This document shows, in pieces, positions 28,701 to 34,178 of a stretch of 64,000 nt of DNA. Made by a program: the position numbers and the translations under genes. Every line of letters begins with the position of its first letter. Position 1 is the stretch's first letter. The DNA comes from Rudanella paleaurantiibacter. GTDB lineage: Bacteria > Bacteroidota > Bacteroidia > Cytophagales > Spirosomataceae. The stretch lies in NCBI RefSeq assembly GCF_009184635.1, contig NZ_WELI01000001.1, positions 868,001 through 932,000 of the forward strand. Reading direction: 5' to 3'. The notes under the pieces were generated by a model. It searched no databases and was not told where the DNA came from. It saw nothing but the letters and a program-made list of their open reading frames with translations.

Positions 28701-29378
28701 ACGCTGACGAACGTGACGATCACCGATACGCTCTCTAAAGTATTTAATGAGCAAACCGGCGCTTCGTTTAGAGTAATTGGCACGCCAATTGTATCAGCAA
28801 CAAGTGGACTCAAGCCGAACCCAGCGTTCAACGGTGATTCGGATGTGCGCCTGGTACTTCCGGAAAGCAGCACCCTCGGTGCCGGTCGGACGGATACCCT
28901 GCGGTTTGTGGTGAATGTGCGGTCGAATGGTTTGACCACTACGTTCCTCAACACGGCTTACGCCAGCGCACTCTCGAACACGATGACGGTAACGGATATC
29001 TCGACGAATGGCCTCAACCCTGACGTCAACGGTAATCGGAACCCGACCGACTCGATGGAAGGCGAGGCTACTCCGCTCTCACTCCGTGTAACCGACTCGG
29101 CGATCTTTATCCCAGAAGGCTTCTCGCCGAACGGTGATAACATCAACGACGTGTTCGTGATCCGGGGCGCGCAGAACCAGACGGTATCACTCGAAGTGTT
29201 CAACCGCTGGGGCCACGTAGTCTACAAGAATGACGACTACAAAAACGATTGGGATGGTACGTCGAACACAGGAATCCGTACGGGTGGAAACACCGGTTTG
29301 CCAGATGGCACGTACTTCTACCGTGTGAAACTCGAGAACGGCCGGACTTACGTACGTTACATGACGATTAACCGCTAA
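13725..29378 (+). CDS. Giant T9SS-exported multidomain adhesin-like protein (5217 residues)
   Basis: The ATG at 13725 gives 5217 residues. In order: a basic extension of about 170 residues; a signal-peptide-like helix about 171-192 (TQWAFLSALMLSFGLL, ending ASAQA); a DUF11 domain; 18 SdrD B-like repeats of about 118 residues (nt 14941-21377); Cys-rich Ig-like modules (21380-26480) with a second DUF11 domain (about 22450-22830); one further DUF11 domain (26775-27120) and four DUF11-like modules (27130-29080). The C-terminus, IFIPEGFSPNGDNINDVFVI to YFYRVKLENGRTYVRYMTIN, is a gliding-motility-associated type B sorting domain, so the protein should cross the outer membrane by the type IX system. 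Calcium-binding DxNxNGxQD loops (DTNGNGQQDPGE) open each SdrD-like repeat. A PorP/SprF gene starts 5 bases after the stop. The real start may be internal, for example ATG 14136. Confidence 0.9.
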   Translation: MNVNSTQTFPDRKRNQRTRQRAIQQMGQLSQWILMVAQLIEKIPFVGRAWLAKASPHPGTQGEPSHWYSGFRRASSAFSRYAFGMRVDPPDSNSHPPDSQLRIQLYLQSFLMNGQPLLRNMVNLIQSCWLVCCQGLGMSADRRAVRWWSHRDGQVPLPAKIVQLRKQTTTQWAFLSALMLSFGLLSSLGASAQAPSGNVDLSVSASISNAAPQVGSPLTYTIAVANSSTVTASNVRVKVTIPAGYITVNSFTASTGASSFSAATGDWTIASLPGNTTATVLISATSLERGVAFTTAEVIGADQSDVDSVPNNGSYLEDDIDNVCFSIPLLFYAGDEYEVSAPASFSGVRFFRNGAEVGTAAVSSDLASVDANGNLLIKSVGVYSLVASLSGCQAGNCCDIIVEPGPLASLGNYVWLDNNRDGQQGPTNLEPPVAGVTVQLFQPGSTSAVSTTVTDANGSYLFANLVPGEYYVVFTPPANFTFTTANSTSPISGTGADAVDSDADVLIGRTQTYTLVGGESNLTVDAGLLPLPASLGDFVWSDTNGNGQQDPGEPGVQGVVVTLYQPGTSTPVGSATTTATGAYSFTGLTPGDYYVVFTAPQGTTFTTSNTGSDLTDSDIASTTGLLGSTGVISLTAGENNPTIDAGLVPLLASLGDYVWIDSNGNGQQDAGETGVPNVTVQLFTAAGTPVASTTTNTSGLYSFTGLTAGSYYVVFTAPQGTTFTTANTGSDLTDSDVASTTGLLGSAGIVSLTAGENNPTIDAGLIPLKASLGNYVWFDANKNGQQDPTETGVSNVTVTLYSSLSAAPLATQVTSASGTYLFTNLDAGDYYVVFTAPGGFTFTTANVGSDVTDSDAQSFTGQSGSTGVYSLSAGEQNLTVDAGIIPLPASLGDFVWLDTNRNGVQDPGEPGYPGVEVTLYDAISGTVVSTTVTSASGLYAFTNLPAGEYYVTFTAPQGTTFTTSNATTDNLDSDIESLSGLIGRTGTYTLVAGQNNPTVDAGLVPLLASLGDYVWIDSNGDGQQGPAGVEPPVANVVVTLYQPGNPTPVGSTTTNTSGFYSFTGLTAGDYYVVFAAPQGTTFTTANTGSDLTDSDVASTTGLLGSTGIVSLTAGENNPTIDAGLIPLKASLGNYVWFDANKNGQQDPTETGVSNVTVTLYSSLSAAPLATQVTSASGTYLFTNLDAGDYYVVFTAPGGFTFTTANVGSDVTDSDAQSFTGQSGSTGVYSLSAGEQNLTVDAGIIPLPASLGDFVWSDTNGNGQQDPGEPGVQGVVVTLYQPGTSTPVGSATTTATGAYSFTGLTPGDYYVVFTAPQGSTFTTPNTGSDATDSDVASTTGLLGSTGVISLTAGENNPTVDAGLVPLLASLGDYVWIDSNGNGQQDAGETGVPNVAVQLFTATGTPVGSTTTNTSGFYSFTGLTAGSYYVVFTAPQGTTFTTANTGSDLTDSDVASMTGLLGSTGIVSLTAGENNPTIDAGLIPLKASLGNYVWFDANKNGQQDPTETGVSNVTVTLYSSLSAAPLATQVTSASGTYLFTNLDAGDYYVVFTAPGGFTFTTANVGSDVTDSDAQSFTGQSGSTGVYSLSAGEQNLTVDAGIIPLPASLGDFVWSDTNGNGQQDPGEPGVQGVVVTLYQPGTSTPVGSATTTATGAYSFTGLTPGDYYVVFTAPQGSTFTTPNTGSDLTDSDVASTTGLLGSTGIVSLTAGQVNNTVDAGLVPLLASLGDYVWIDSNGNGQQDAGETGVPNVTVQLFTAAGTPVASTTTNTSGLYSFTGLTAGSYYVVFTAPQGTTFTTANTGSDLTDSDVASMTGLLGSTGIVSLTAGENNPTIDAGLIPLKASLGNYVWFDANKNGQQDPTETGVSNVTVTLYSSLSAAPLATQVTSASGTYLFTNLDAGDYYVVFTAPGGFTFTTANVGSDVTDSDAQSFTGQSGSTGVYSLSAGEQNLTVDAGIIPLPASLGDFVWSDTNGNGQQDPGEPGVQGVVVTLYQPGTSTPVGSATTTATGAYSFTGLTPGDYYVVFTAPQGSTFTTPNTGSDATDSDVASTTGLLGSTGVISLTAGENNPTVDAGLVPLLASLGDYVWIDSNGNGQQDAGETGVPNVAVQLFTATGTPVGSTTTNTSGFYSFTGLTAGSYYVVFTAPQGTTFTTANTGSDLTDSDVASMTGLLGSTGIVSLTAGENNPTIDAGLIPLKASLGNYVWFDANKNGQQDPTETGVSNVTVTLYSSLSAAPLATQVTSASGTYLFTNLDAGDYYVVFTAPGGFTFTTANVGSDVTDSDAQSFTGQSGSTGVYSLSAGEQNLTVDAGIIPLPASLGDFVWLDTNRNGVQDPGEPGVQGVVVTLYQPGTSTPVGSATTTATGAYSFTGLTPGDYYVVFTAPQGLTFATPNTGSDATDSDVASTTGLLGSTGVISLTAGQVNNTVDAGLTPLPASLGDFVWSDTNGNGQQDPGEPGVPNVVVTLYQPGNPNPVATTSTNVSGLYSFTGLMPGNYYVVFTAPVGSTFTAPLAGTNTATDSNVSSLTGQLGATGVISLTAGQVNNTVDAGLIPACPSTPIAPVVVASSTTICEGGVVTLTASSPGAAGINWYLTPNGSNGLLGTVANGASFTVSPTTTTVYYAEIVSTTNTACPTARTPFAIEVTRKPPTPTCPERLTVCTSGGTVNLTKVYSSTTTGTNVFEWRTGIDPMTSTLVTNLTAVGPGKYYLFERSLNGCYSNPSILTVEGVSCECPNPPTIALGPGRSICEGEKVVLIATIGGGASSVSWTTTGSGTLVTAGLSATYTPSAMDADNGLVTISARTNDPDGAGVCLPASTNIVIDINERPDAPVGVACDDTLVCQGQSTKLIGFSAQGARINWYDAQNNFLGQTASAGKLTITPTATSVYYAEAVTEEGCVSGTRTALTVVVGQCKADLAVSATLTPGGSYSVGQTVTYVVTACNNGPVTGQNAVVNFPLPTSVSYVSASPSVGTYNPATGSWSIGNMAVGECRNLFVEVVITGSGPISATAVITGTNDDQTKLQNNTATVTIPVIQCNVQPPHIVCALTQICVGEATTLIANQCSGNVIWSNGQTGASITVRPTTTTTYTATCVVGSCRSSASNPLTVTVNNPTAPTILASAGTVCAGGTVSLTAVGCEGGTVLWSTGATGSVISTVINERTTITANCRIANCLSPEAQKVIELGGDLPKPTVICSTSVVCPGESLELTVQNCLGTPLWSTGQTGASITVQPTVGNNTYFVTCTNGACRSPKSDNYTIQIVAPAVPTVTLSSASVCAGGSVTLTASGCANGTIQWSNQRTGNSIVVNPTTNISYFAVCKVRECLSEPSAPATIQIVNPTAPIVRRPSKPIICSGESVTLVADGCAAGTIVWSNGATGSSIVVMPTTTTTYSASCQIGTCRSASSNGEMVTVNTNNGTPPTIAASKTTTCGNEPISLTATGCTSGTVVWSTGQIGNIISVTPMAQMNEFYAVCREGSACGTPRSNTIRVTITPMPTPTVVCSESVICPGESVILEVVNCAGTPRWSTGQTTTSITVSPTVTTGYSVTCQNGACVSASSPVYSITVVKPTAPTITASATAVQPGTSVTLTASCPAGSVLWSNNATTTSIVVSASGTQSYQAFCKYRQCLSDPSNTITIVTSQTCAASAGTLTAQSGTVCAGTANSVVVAATPNGNQVVPAGYSTLYVLTKGTDLVIQATSPTPSFTVASENANYRVHTLVYNATSGTPNFLDLSVVRPGVTKAAEVLSLIAQNRICASLDAAGAPVAVQVVAPPVINGSSTTVCAGASVTYTASGCENGTVTWSNGMTGQTIVVAPVVQTVWLMATCTINGCTSKESHSFDTEVVVPQPPVVTCNKPVICAGEQTTLEATGCTGGQYEWSNGMKGASIVVTPTATDHVYRVKCIRGACVSDWSPSCTITVGGPNAPTISIQTSGTTTVTSASICFGSPITLVATGCPAGAYAIWSNEQVGNSITVTPARNVVYTAQCCTSNNCKSAASNPVTISVGGKVVPPTTKDLTNACPFTSVNLAQGVVSTASTQGGVFEFYTSATPSAATRVANPGAVSTSGVYYAFEKTTAGCYSLGSVINVGIVACEGQQIPCAENPLTADAGRDDKICAAKTYKLNGKATGNGIAIQWTSNGTGKFSDPFSAAPTYTPSLADVQAGKVTLTMTVRTGNSTCVPATDAMVLTIEGVKEVPTIAVLGSTNLCYGDSVVLQASAGSSYLWSNKATTNRIVVKQSGVYSVQVFDAAGCSSLMSESVSVTVGTQLPAPLVTNKRNICPATTVDLTTALSETATAGVSYAFRTGPLVTSGLVMRPDAVTDGTYYAFKTNAAGCVSAPAAIEVKTFNCAADTNRADLAITKVASKSALNRGEVVTYTITVENKGPKAATNVTVRDVIPTGLELLPGDYNVSNGAVTKWYGVLAANATQTLTIQARATQKGAIVNTAEITYADQTDPNLANNKSSATVADTSAVRPGMIGLAKSLVSQKMLTDSTFEVEYAFRLRNYGDSDLTNVQVTDDLKAVFGTHTIQDVSVATTDANNFNLTFNPAFRTGDSKVFDGKGTLKASATTYFFVSAKVKIDPNNSNRTFSNTAMASAMANGMITEDASVDGADADPDGDGNPNNNASATVFTLQNLPTTPVTPIGVALAAVSTVKQPDNSYNVTYKVTVKNFGEKELVNVSLTDSLAKSFAPATFSVVSGPTTRSGSNLLANTGFNGSTNVNLILPDSKLAVGEMDSVMITINVTPNGNNGPFYSQVIGSATIASTTLTVTDLSNNGVNPAPAGELKTPVRFDLPDALLGVAKSVGTPVMVEEGVFDVPYTIKLSNLGTADLTKVQVVDNLANTFNRGALILSNRIRPTADAGLAVDSLYTGQGLMTKMLVDTLSTLPKGTSRSLNFVVRVNVKNADSLTFYNSAVATARTQAGEMVADTSTAGANPDPMNTLDPRTSNTPTPVILNSVPNRSFIGIALAVKDTLLKEDGSYDVVYEAVVRNFGTVTLTNVTITDTLSKVFNEQTGASFRVIGTPIVSATSGLKPNPAFNGDSDVRLVLPESSTLGAGRTDTLRFVVNVRSNGLTTTFLNTAYASALSNTMTVTDISTNGLNPDVNGNRNPTDSMEGEATPLSLRVTDSAIFIPEGFSPNGDNINDVFVIRGAQNQTVSLEVFNRWGHVVYKNDDYKNDWDGTSNTGIRTGGNTGLPDGTYFYRVKLENGRTYVRYMTINR
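17139..18376 (+). repeat. Long near-identical internal duplication, first copy
   Basis: This 1238-base stretch matches 19275-20512 at an offset of 2136 bases, and I found no mismatch reading by eye. Flanking sequence at the same offset has scattered silent differences (for example gacgcc versus gatgcc just to the left). The offset equals six repeat units. Confidence 0.85.
19275..20512 (+). repeat. Long near-identical internal duplication, second copy
   Basis: Partner of 17139-18376. The match ends at 20513, where T replaces C in the corresponding Ala codon. Confidence 0.85.
22840..26480 (+). repeat. About 12 Cys-rich Ig-like modules in the giant protein
   Basis: Modules of roughly 75-90 residues recur with the pattern C..G..V.L.A.GC..G...WS(N/T)G.TG.SI.V.P, followed by Y.A.C and a further Cys. 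Examples are VIWSNGQTGASITV, PLWSTGQTGASITV, IVWSNGATGSSIVV and YEWSNGMKGASIVV. Eleven run between about 22840 and 25725, and a divergent one lies near 26330-26480. Regular Cys spacing suggests disulfide-stapled Ig-like folds outside the cell. Confidence 0.75.
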
Positions 29379-29383
29379 TACCG

Positions 29384-30361
29384 ATGTCTAACAAGTTTTC
29401 AACTAAACTTTGGGCAGTCGTGCTGCTGCTGGCCTCCTGGGCCGGCGGCAGCCGGGCCTGGGCGCAGCAGGACAAGCAGTTCTCCCAGTACATGTTTAAC
29501 ATGCTGGCGTTGAACCCAGCGTATGCGGGGAGCCGCGATGTTCTGAGCGCAACGGCACTGTACCGTAGCCAGTGGGTTGGTCTGGAAGGGGCACCGCAAA
29601 CCGGAACCTTCACGATCGATATGCCCCTGAACCGCGAACGGGTTGGCGTTGGTTTGCAGGTGTATAACGACCGAATCGGTCTCTTCAACGAAACGGGGGC
29701 GATGGCTTCATACGCCTTCCGGATCAAGATGGGAAACCGGACTACGCTGGCCCTGGGCCTGCAAGGGGGCGTTACCAACCTGACCGCCCGGCTCACTGAG
29801 GTGCAGCTGGTACCGGCGGGTGTGTCGGCCGACCCGGCGTTTGCGCAGAACATCAACAAGATGCTGCCTAACTTCGGTACGGGGATCTACCTCAGCAACG
29901 ACCGCTCGTACCTGAGCGTTTCGGTGCCGCGCCTGATCAAAAACCGCCTGAGCGACTATGATTCGGGTATCAACCGGGCGGTTGTCCGTCGGCACGCCTA
30001 CGCAGCGGCCGGTTTCGTGGTGGGGCTGAGCCAGGTGCTCAAGCTGAAGCCATCGATGCTGGTGAAGTACGCTGAGGGCGCTCCGCTGGGTTTCGACGGT
30101 AACGTAAACCTCTGGATCAACGACCGCGTGGCACTGGGTGTATCGCTCCGTAAAAACCAGTTCTATTCGTTCACAGATTACACCAACGATGCCGTTGTCG
30201 GTATGGTTGAGCTGCAAATGAGCGATCAGTTCCGGTTAGGTTACGCGTACGACCGCACGGTGAGCCGCCTGGGTCAGGTCGCCCCAAGCTCGCACGAATT
30301 GATGCTCCGCTACGAATTTGGTTTCGGTAAGAGCAAGATTCTGACTCCGCGCTACTTCTAA
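29384..30361 (+). CDS. PorP/SprF family T9SS outer-membrane protein (first copy)
   Basis: The 325-residue protein has a signal peptide (residues 1-28, ending RAWAQQ) and then the family start DKQFSQYMFNMLALNPAYAGSRD. It continues with alternating beta-strand pattern through VGVGLQVYNDRIGLFNETGAMASYAFRI and ends with SSHELMLRYEFGF followed by a short tail ending TPRYF. PorP/SprF proteins are outer-membrane barrels; SprF is needed for export of the giant adhesin SprB, and genes for type B CTD cargo commonly carry a dedicated copy next door. Here only 5 bases separate it from the cargo gene, so co-transcription and partnership are likely. A strong terminator closes the two-gene unit. Confidence 0.92.
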   Translation: MSNKFSTKLWAVVLLLASWAGGSRAWAQQDKQFSQYMFNMLALNPAYAGSRDVLSATALYRSQWVGLEGAPQTGTFTIDMPLNRERVGVGLQVYNDRIGLFNETGAMASYAFRIKMGNRTTLALGLQGGVTNLTARLTEVQLVPAGVSADPAFAQNINKMLPNFGTGIYLSNDRSYLSVSVPRLIKNRLSDYDSGINRAVVRRHAYAAAGFVVGLSQVLKLKPSMLVKYAEGAPLGFDGNVNLWINDRVALGVSLRKNQFYSFTDYTNDAVVGMVELQMSDQFRLGYAYDRTVSRLGQVAPSSHELMLRYEFGFGKSKILTPRYF

Positions 30362-30373
30362 CAGTTTTTACTT

Positions 30374-30412
30374 CGAATGGGGCTTCTGGTAACGGAAGCC
30401 CCATTCGTTTTA
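30374..30412 (+). terminator. Intrinsic terminator after the first PorP/SprF gene
   Basis: CGAATGGGGCTTC (30374-30386) and GAAGCCCCATTCG (30395-30407) form a perfect 13-bp stem with an 8-base loop, followed by TTTTAT. It ends the giant-gene/PorP transcript. Confidence 0.92.
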
Positions 30413-30434
30413 TAAGAAACGTACAACAGCTGAT

Positions 30435-30453
30435 TTTGGCGTTGTTTTTGCTT
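30435..30453 (+). promoter_or_regulatory. Candidate sigma-54 promoter for the PorE-like gene
   Basis: TTTGGCGTTGTTTTTGCTT fits the sigma-54 -24/-12 consensus (TTGGC..., then TTGC) with exact GG-N10-GC spacing: GG at 30438-30439, GC at 30450-30451. It lies just after the terminator and about 105 bases before the ATG at 30557. Confidence 0.5.
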
Positions 30454-30556
30454 AATCAGAGGTATATTCTTCATAGATGCCCCAAAGGCACTGTTGAGAA
30501 TATACCTTTTTTGTTGCCCGACGGTTCGGTATACCGACTCCCAACACCTAAAGTGT

Positions 30557-32986
30557 ATGTTACGTACCTCTAAACACGCCCTCTGGCTGTGGCTGGGACT
30601 GCTGGCTACCCCGGCTATGTCGCAGTCAATTGTCAAACAAGCCGACCGCCAGTTCGATATGCTGGCGTATTCCAAAGCGGCTGATCTGTATGAGCAGGCC
30701 CTGCAAACCAACACAGTCGTATCGAAAGCCGACGTACGCGCGGCCCGCGCCAAGCTGGCCTACAGCTACCGGCAGGTGCGCGATACGCAGTCGGCCGAGC
30801 GTGTGTATCGGGAGCTGATCGCCGATGGCGAATTACCCACCGAGTATGCACAGTGCTATCTGTACTATGCGCAGGCTCTGGCCAGCAATGGTAAGTATCG
30901 TGAGGCTCAGGAAGCCTATGAGAAATACAATGCTGTCCAGAAAGACGACTCGCGCGGACCTACCTTCTCAAAACTTTACCGCGACGTTACTGTACTGTCG
31001 CGAAATGCGGGTAGCTACAAGGTTGAGTTTCTCAACATCAATACGAACAAGGCGGAGTTTAGTCCCATGCTCTACAAAGATGGCTTTGTGTTTGTGTCAT
31101 CGCAGGGGAATGATAACAAGCTAATGAAGCGGGTTTTCAGCTGGAACGAAACGCCTTTTCTGGATTTATACTACATGCCGGAGCGGAAAAGCGTAAAGGC
31201 AGTGAAAACAGCCAGTGTGGGCGGAACGAAAGAATCAGCCCAAACCGCACGGACAAACAAGGGCGCAAGGGCACTGGGCCGCGACGAGTACACGCCCCCC
31301 ACGTCAAACGATTCGCGAACGGTCGGACACTTCGGTGGTATCAATGTGAGCGAGGGGCTGGGGTATGAAGATAAGCCCATTACCGAGTCGGCGCGGTTTA
31401 GTCAATCGCTCAATACCAAATACCACGAGGGGCCGGCTACGTTCAGTAAGGATGGCTCGCGTGTGATTTTTACCCGCAACAACTATACGGACGGCAAATA
31501 CCGTGAATCGTCGGATGGTATCAACAAACTCAAACTGTACGCTGCCGAGCAGAAGAATGGCGTATGGGGCGATGCCAAAGAATTAGAGTTAAACAGTAAC
31601 GAATACTCAACGGGCCATCCCTCGCTGGGACCCGGCACCAACGGAGAGCCCGATCAGATGCTCTATTTCGCGTCGGATATGCCCGGCGGATTTGGTGGAA
31701 CCGACATCTACGTGTCGCGTTGGGAGAAAGACCGCTGGGGCAAACCCGTTAACCTGGGCCCCGAAGTGAACACCAAAGGGAATGAACTGTTCCCGTTTGT
31801 GGACGAGAAAGGCAGTCTGTACTTCTCGTCAGACGGGCACGCCGGTCTGGCCGACCTGGATATTTTCTTCGCGCCGATGTCGAATGATGGCCTGAAAGCT
31901 AAAACGGTTATCAACATGGGCGAGCCGATCAACTCGAATAAAGACGATTTCGGGCTTGTGACGGATGGTGAGCGCAAATTAGGCTACTTCAGCAGCAACC
32001 GCCGAAATGGGGGTGCCGACGATGATATTTACCGTTTCCGGCGCGAGGGCTCCGCCTTTCCCTGTCGTGAGTTGGTGGTTGTAGTTGTCGATGCGCAGTC
32101 CAAGGCCCCGTTGGCAAATGCCTCACTGGCGGTTGAAGACGCCGATAACACAAGTGATAAACGTGAGTTGAAAACAGATGCCGAAGGAAACGTACGGATT
32201 TGTCTCGACCCCGACAATGAGTTTCGGTTCCTGGCCAGCAGCGAAGGGTATCAGGACAATAAAATTGGTTTCTCAAGCCACTCATTACAGGACGATCAAC
32301 CAACGCGGCTCGAGATTCCGCTCGCTAAGCCTGTACCCGCCGAACCGGTGGTGACCAAAAATACCCTGCGGGGCCGCGTAACGACCCAATTAGACAAGAA
32401 GCCCATTGCGGGTGTGAAAGTAGTGCTGCGCAACGAATGTGACGGTACCACGCAGGAGGTAATCACGGGCGAAGATGGCTCATATAGCTTTGAGACTAAA
32501 GCTGGTTGCGACTACACCCTGGAAGCCATGAAGGACAACATGGGTACGATGGGCAGCAAGATTACTAAAGAGGGCGTTGGCTCAACGGATCTGGTGATGT
32601 TTAAGAAAGGCGATGTTATCAAGGTAGAAAACATCTACTACGACCTAAACAAGTTTAACATCCGCAACGATGCGGCTGCTGAACTCGACAAGCTGGTTGA
32701 GTTGATGAAAAAGTACCCTTCCATGACCATCGAAATGCGCTCGCATACCGATAGCCGGTCGAGTGCGCAGTACAACAAAACACTGTCGAGCAACCGGGCT
32801 AAAGCGGCCGTGGCGTATTTGAAGTCGAAAGGTATTAAGCCAACCCGACTGGTGGCCAAAGGGTACGGCGAAAGCCTGCTCGTAAACAAGTGTAAAGACG
32901 GCGTAAACTGCCCTGAAGAGGATCATCAGCAGAACCGTCGGACAGAAATTAAGATTCTGTCGTTTAGCGAAGGAGCGAAAAAGTAA
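30557..32986 (+). CDS. PorE-like OmpA family protein (TPR, PD40 propeller, CRD, OmpA_C)
   Basis: The ATG at 30557 (MLRTSKHALWLWLGLL) gives 809 residues with a signal peptide ending AMSQ. The order is: TPR-like repeats (about 20-140, YSKAADLYEQALQ, YREAQEAYEKYN); PD40/WD40 propeller blades (about 160-520, YFASDMPGGFGGTDIYVSRW, YFSSDGHAGLADLDIFFAP); two carboxypeptidase-regulatory-like domains (about 520-680, LRGRVTTQLDKKPIAGVKVV); and an OmpA_C peptidoglycan-binding domain (about 690-800, MTIEMRSHTDSRSSAQYN, NRRTEIKIL). PorE of Porphyromonas gingivalis has this TPR-propeller-CRD-OmpA plan and links the T9SS to peptidoglycan. With PorP/SprF genes on both sides, a dedicated PorE paralogue is the best reading. 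A sigma-54-like motif lies upstream. Confidence 0.88.
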   Translation: MLRTSKHALWLWLGLLATPAMSQSIVKQADRQFDMLAYSKAADLYEQALQTNTVVSKADVRAARAKLAYSYRQVRDTQSAERVYRELIADGELPTEYAQCYLYYAQALASNGKYREAQEAYEKYNAVQKDDSRGPTFSKLYRDVTVLSRNAGSYKVEFLNINTNKAEFSPMLYKDGFVFVSSQGNDNKLMKRVFSWNETPFLDLYYMPERKSVKAVKTASVGGTKESAQTARTNKGARALGRDEYTPPTSNDSRTVGHFGGINVSEGLGYEDKPITESARFSQSLNTKYHEGPATFSKDGSRVIFTRNNYTDGKYRESSDGINKLKLYAAEQKNGVWGDAKELELNSNEYSTGHPSLGPGTNGEPDQMLYFASDMPGGFGGTDIYVSRWEKDRWGKPVNLGPEVNTKGNELFPFVDEKGSLYFSSDGHAGLADLDIFFAPMSNDGLKAKTVINMGEPINSNKDDFGLVTDGERKLGYFSSNRRNGGADDDIYRFRREGSAFPCRELVVVVVDAQSKAPLANASLAVEDADNTSDKRELKTDAEGNVRICLDPDNEFRFLASSEGYQDNKIGFSSHSLQDDQPTRLEIPLAKPVPAEPVVTKNTLRGRVTTQLDKKPIAGVKVVLRNECDGTTQEVITGEDGSYSFETKAGCDYTLEAMKDNMGTMGSKITKEGVGSTDLVMFKKGDVIKVENIYYDLNKFNIRNDAAAELDKLVELMKKYPSMTIEMRSHTDSRSSAQYNKTLSSNRAKAAVAYLKSKGIKPTRLVAKGYGESLLVNKCKDGVNCPEEDHQQNRRTEIKILSFSEGAKK

Positions 32987-33159
32987 ACTCGTTGCGTGCG
33001 TATTGATTTGCTTTCGGTTTCAAATCTGTAGCCCGTCAGGGCGCTGTATTTCGGCCGGTAGCCTGTCAGTACGCACGCTGTTTTTGTGAATAATCTGCCG
33101 GTAGGAATAGGAAAGTTGGCCGGTATAGGCGAATTTTCAGGACGTTTCATCCCTCAACT

Positions 33160-34083
33160 ATGGCTTCCGTTTACCAACGTATTGCGTTTCTGCTTTTGCT
33201 TGGGTGTACTTTGGCCGTGCCCGCTAAAGCCCAGAAAGAAGTTCTATATTATCAATATCAGTTCAATCCGATGGCGATTAACCCGGCTTATGCCGGCAAC
33301 CGCGAAACCATGCACCTGACGGCCATGTTTCGCCGGAAGATGTTTAATCTGGCGCAGGGGCAGGGTTTTCGGGGCGGTGGCGCATCGCCCGTGACCCAAA
33401 GCTTGGCAATTGACGGGGCTGTGGCCGATGCTAAAATTGGCTTGGGGCTGCAAGCCCTCAACGACCGGATGAGCACGTTCAGCACCACCGGAATCTACGC
33501 CAGTGCGGCTTACTGGATGAACCTGCCCAACGACGCCAGCCTATCAGTTGGGGCTACGGGTGGGGTTAGTTTTTTGCCTGTAGGTGATTTGCTCACCGTA
33601 GTCAATAAAGCGTTCCCGAGCGTCGGGTTTGGGGTGTATTACCAGTCGGACACGTTTTTTGGTGGGGTCTCTATGCCGGAGTTTATCGCCAAAGAATACC
33701 AATTGGCGGGCCGAACTCTGTTCAAGTCAGCGCGCCCCCTGTTTGTCCAACTGGGTACAAAGCTCGAACCGGTCGAAGACTTGTTGTTGTACCCCTCGGT
33801 GCTGGTCACACAGGCGCAGGGCCGCCCACTTGGCACCGATTTCAATGCCAAAGCCTGGTACCGGGAGAAGGTAGGGGTGGGGTTGTCGTACCGGCGCAAC
33901 AGCCTCGGCTTTACACCGCTTAGTTATCTGCAAATTTCGGGCGAATACCAGCTCACCAACCCGATCCGGCTCGGCATTACGTACAATACCCAAACGCCCG
34001 AAGCCCCGGTCAATACGTTTCAACGGGGCGTGGTTGAGCTACTGTTTCGGTACACGCCCAATCTGGAAGGATTTACATTTTAA
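33160..34083 (+). CDS. PorP/SprF family T9SS outer-membrane protein (second copy)
   Basis: The 307-residue protein has a signal peptide (MASVYQRIAFLLLLGCTLAV, ending KAQ) and the family start YYQYQFNPMAINPAYAGNRE. It continues with beta-rich segments such as IGLGLQALNDRMSTFSTTGIYASA and ends in VVELLFRYTP. It is clearly paralogous to the PorP/SprF at 29384 but diverged (LNPAYAGSRD versus INPAYAGNRE), so this is not a recent duplication. It follows the PorE-like gene by 173 bases on the same strand. It may serve another CTD cargo or act together with the first copy. Confidence 0.9.
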   Translation: MASVYQRIAFLLLLGCTLAVPAKAQKEVLYYQYQFNPMAINPAYAGNRETMHLTAMFRRKMFNLAQGQGFRGGGASPVTQSLAIDGAVADAKIGLGLQALNDRMSTFSTTGIYASAAYWMNLPNDASLSVGATGGVSFLPVGDLLTVVNKAFPSVGFGVYYQSDTFFGGVSMPEFIAKEYQLAGRTLFKSARPLFVQLGTKLEPVEDLLLYPSVLVTQAQGRPLGTDFNAKAWYREKVGVGLSYRRNSLGFTPLSYLQISGEYQLTNPIRLGITYNTQTPEAPVNTFQRGVVELLFRYTPNLEGFTF

Positions 34084-34178
34084 CTTTGTAGACCGTCGTG
34101 GGTCCGTAAGGGTCACGATGGCTGTCTAATGGCCCCAACGCCTGTCAACCGTTGAAAGCGCAACACTCTCTTCACTGG

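Noticed and set aside
29369-29390. Separate promoter for the first PorP/SprF gene
   Set aside because: Only 5 bases lie between the giant gene stop and the PorP start, so the two are read as one transcript.
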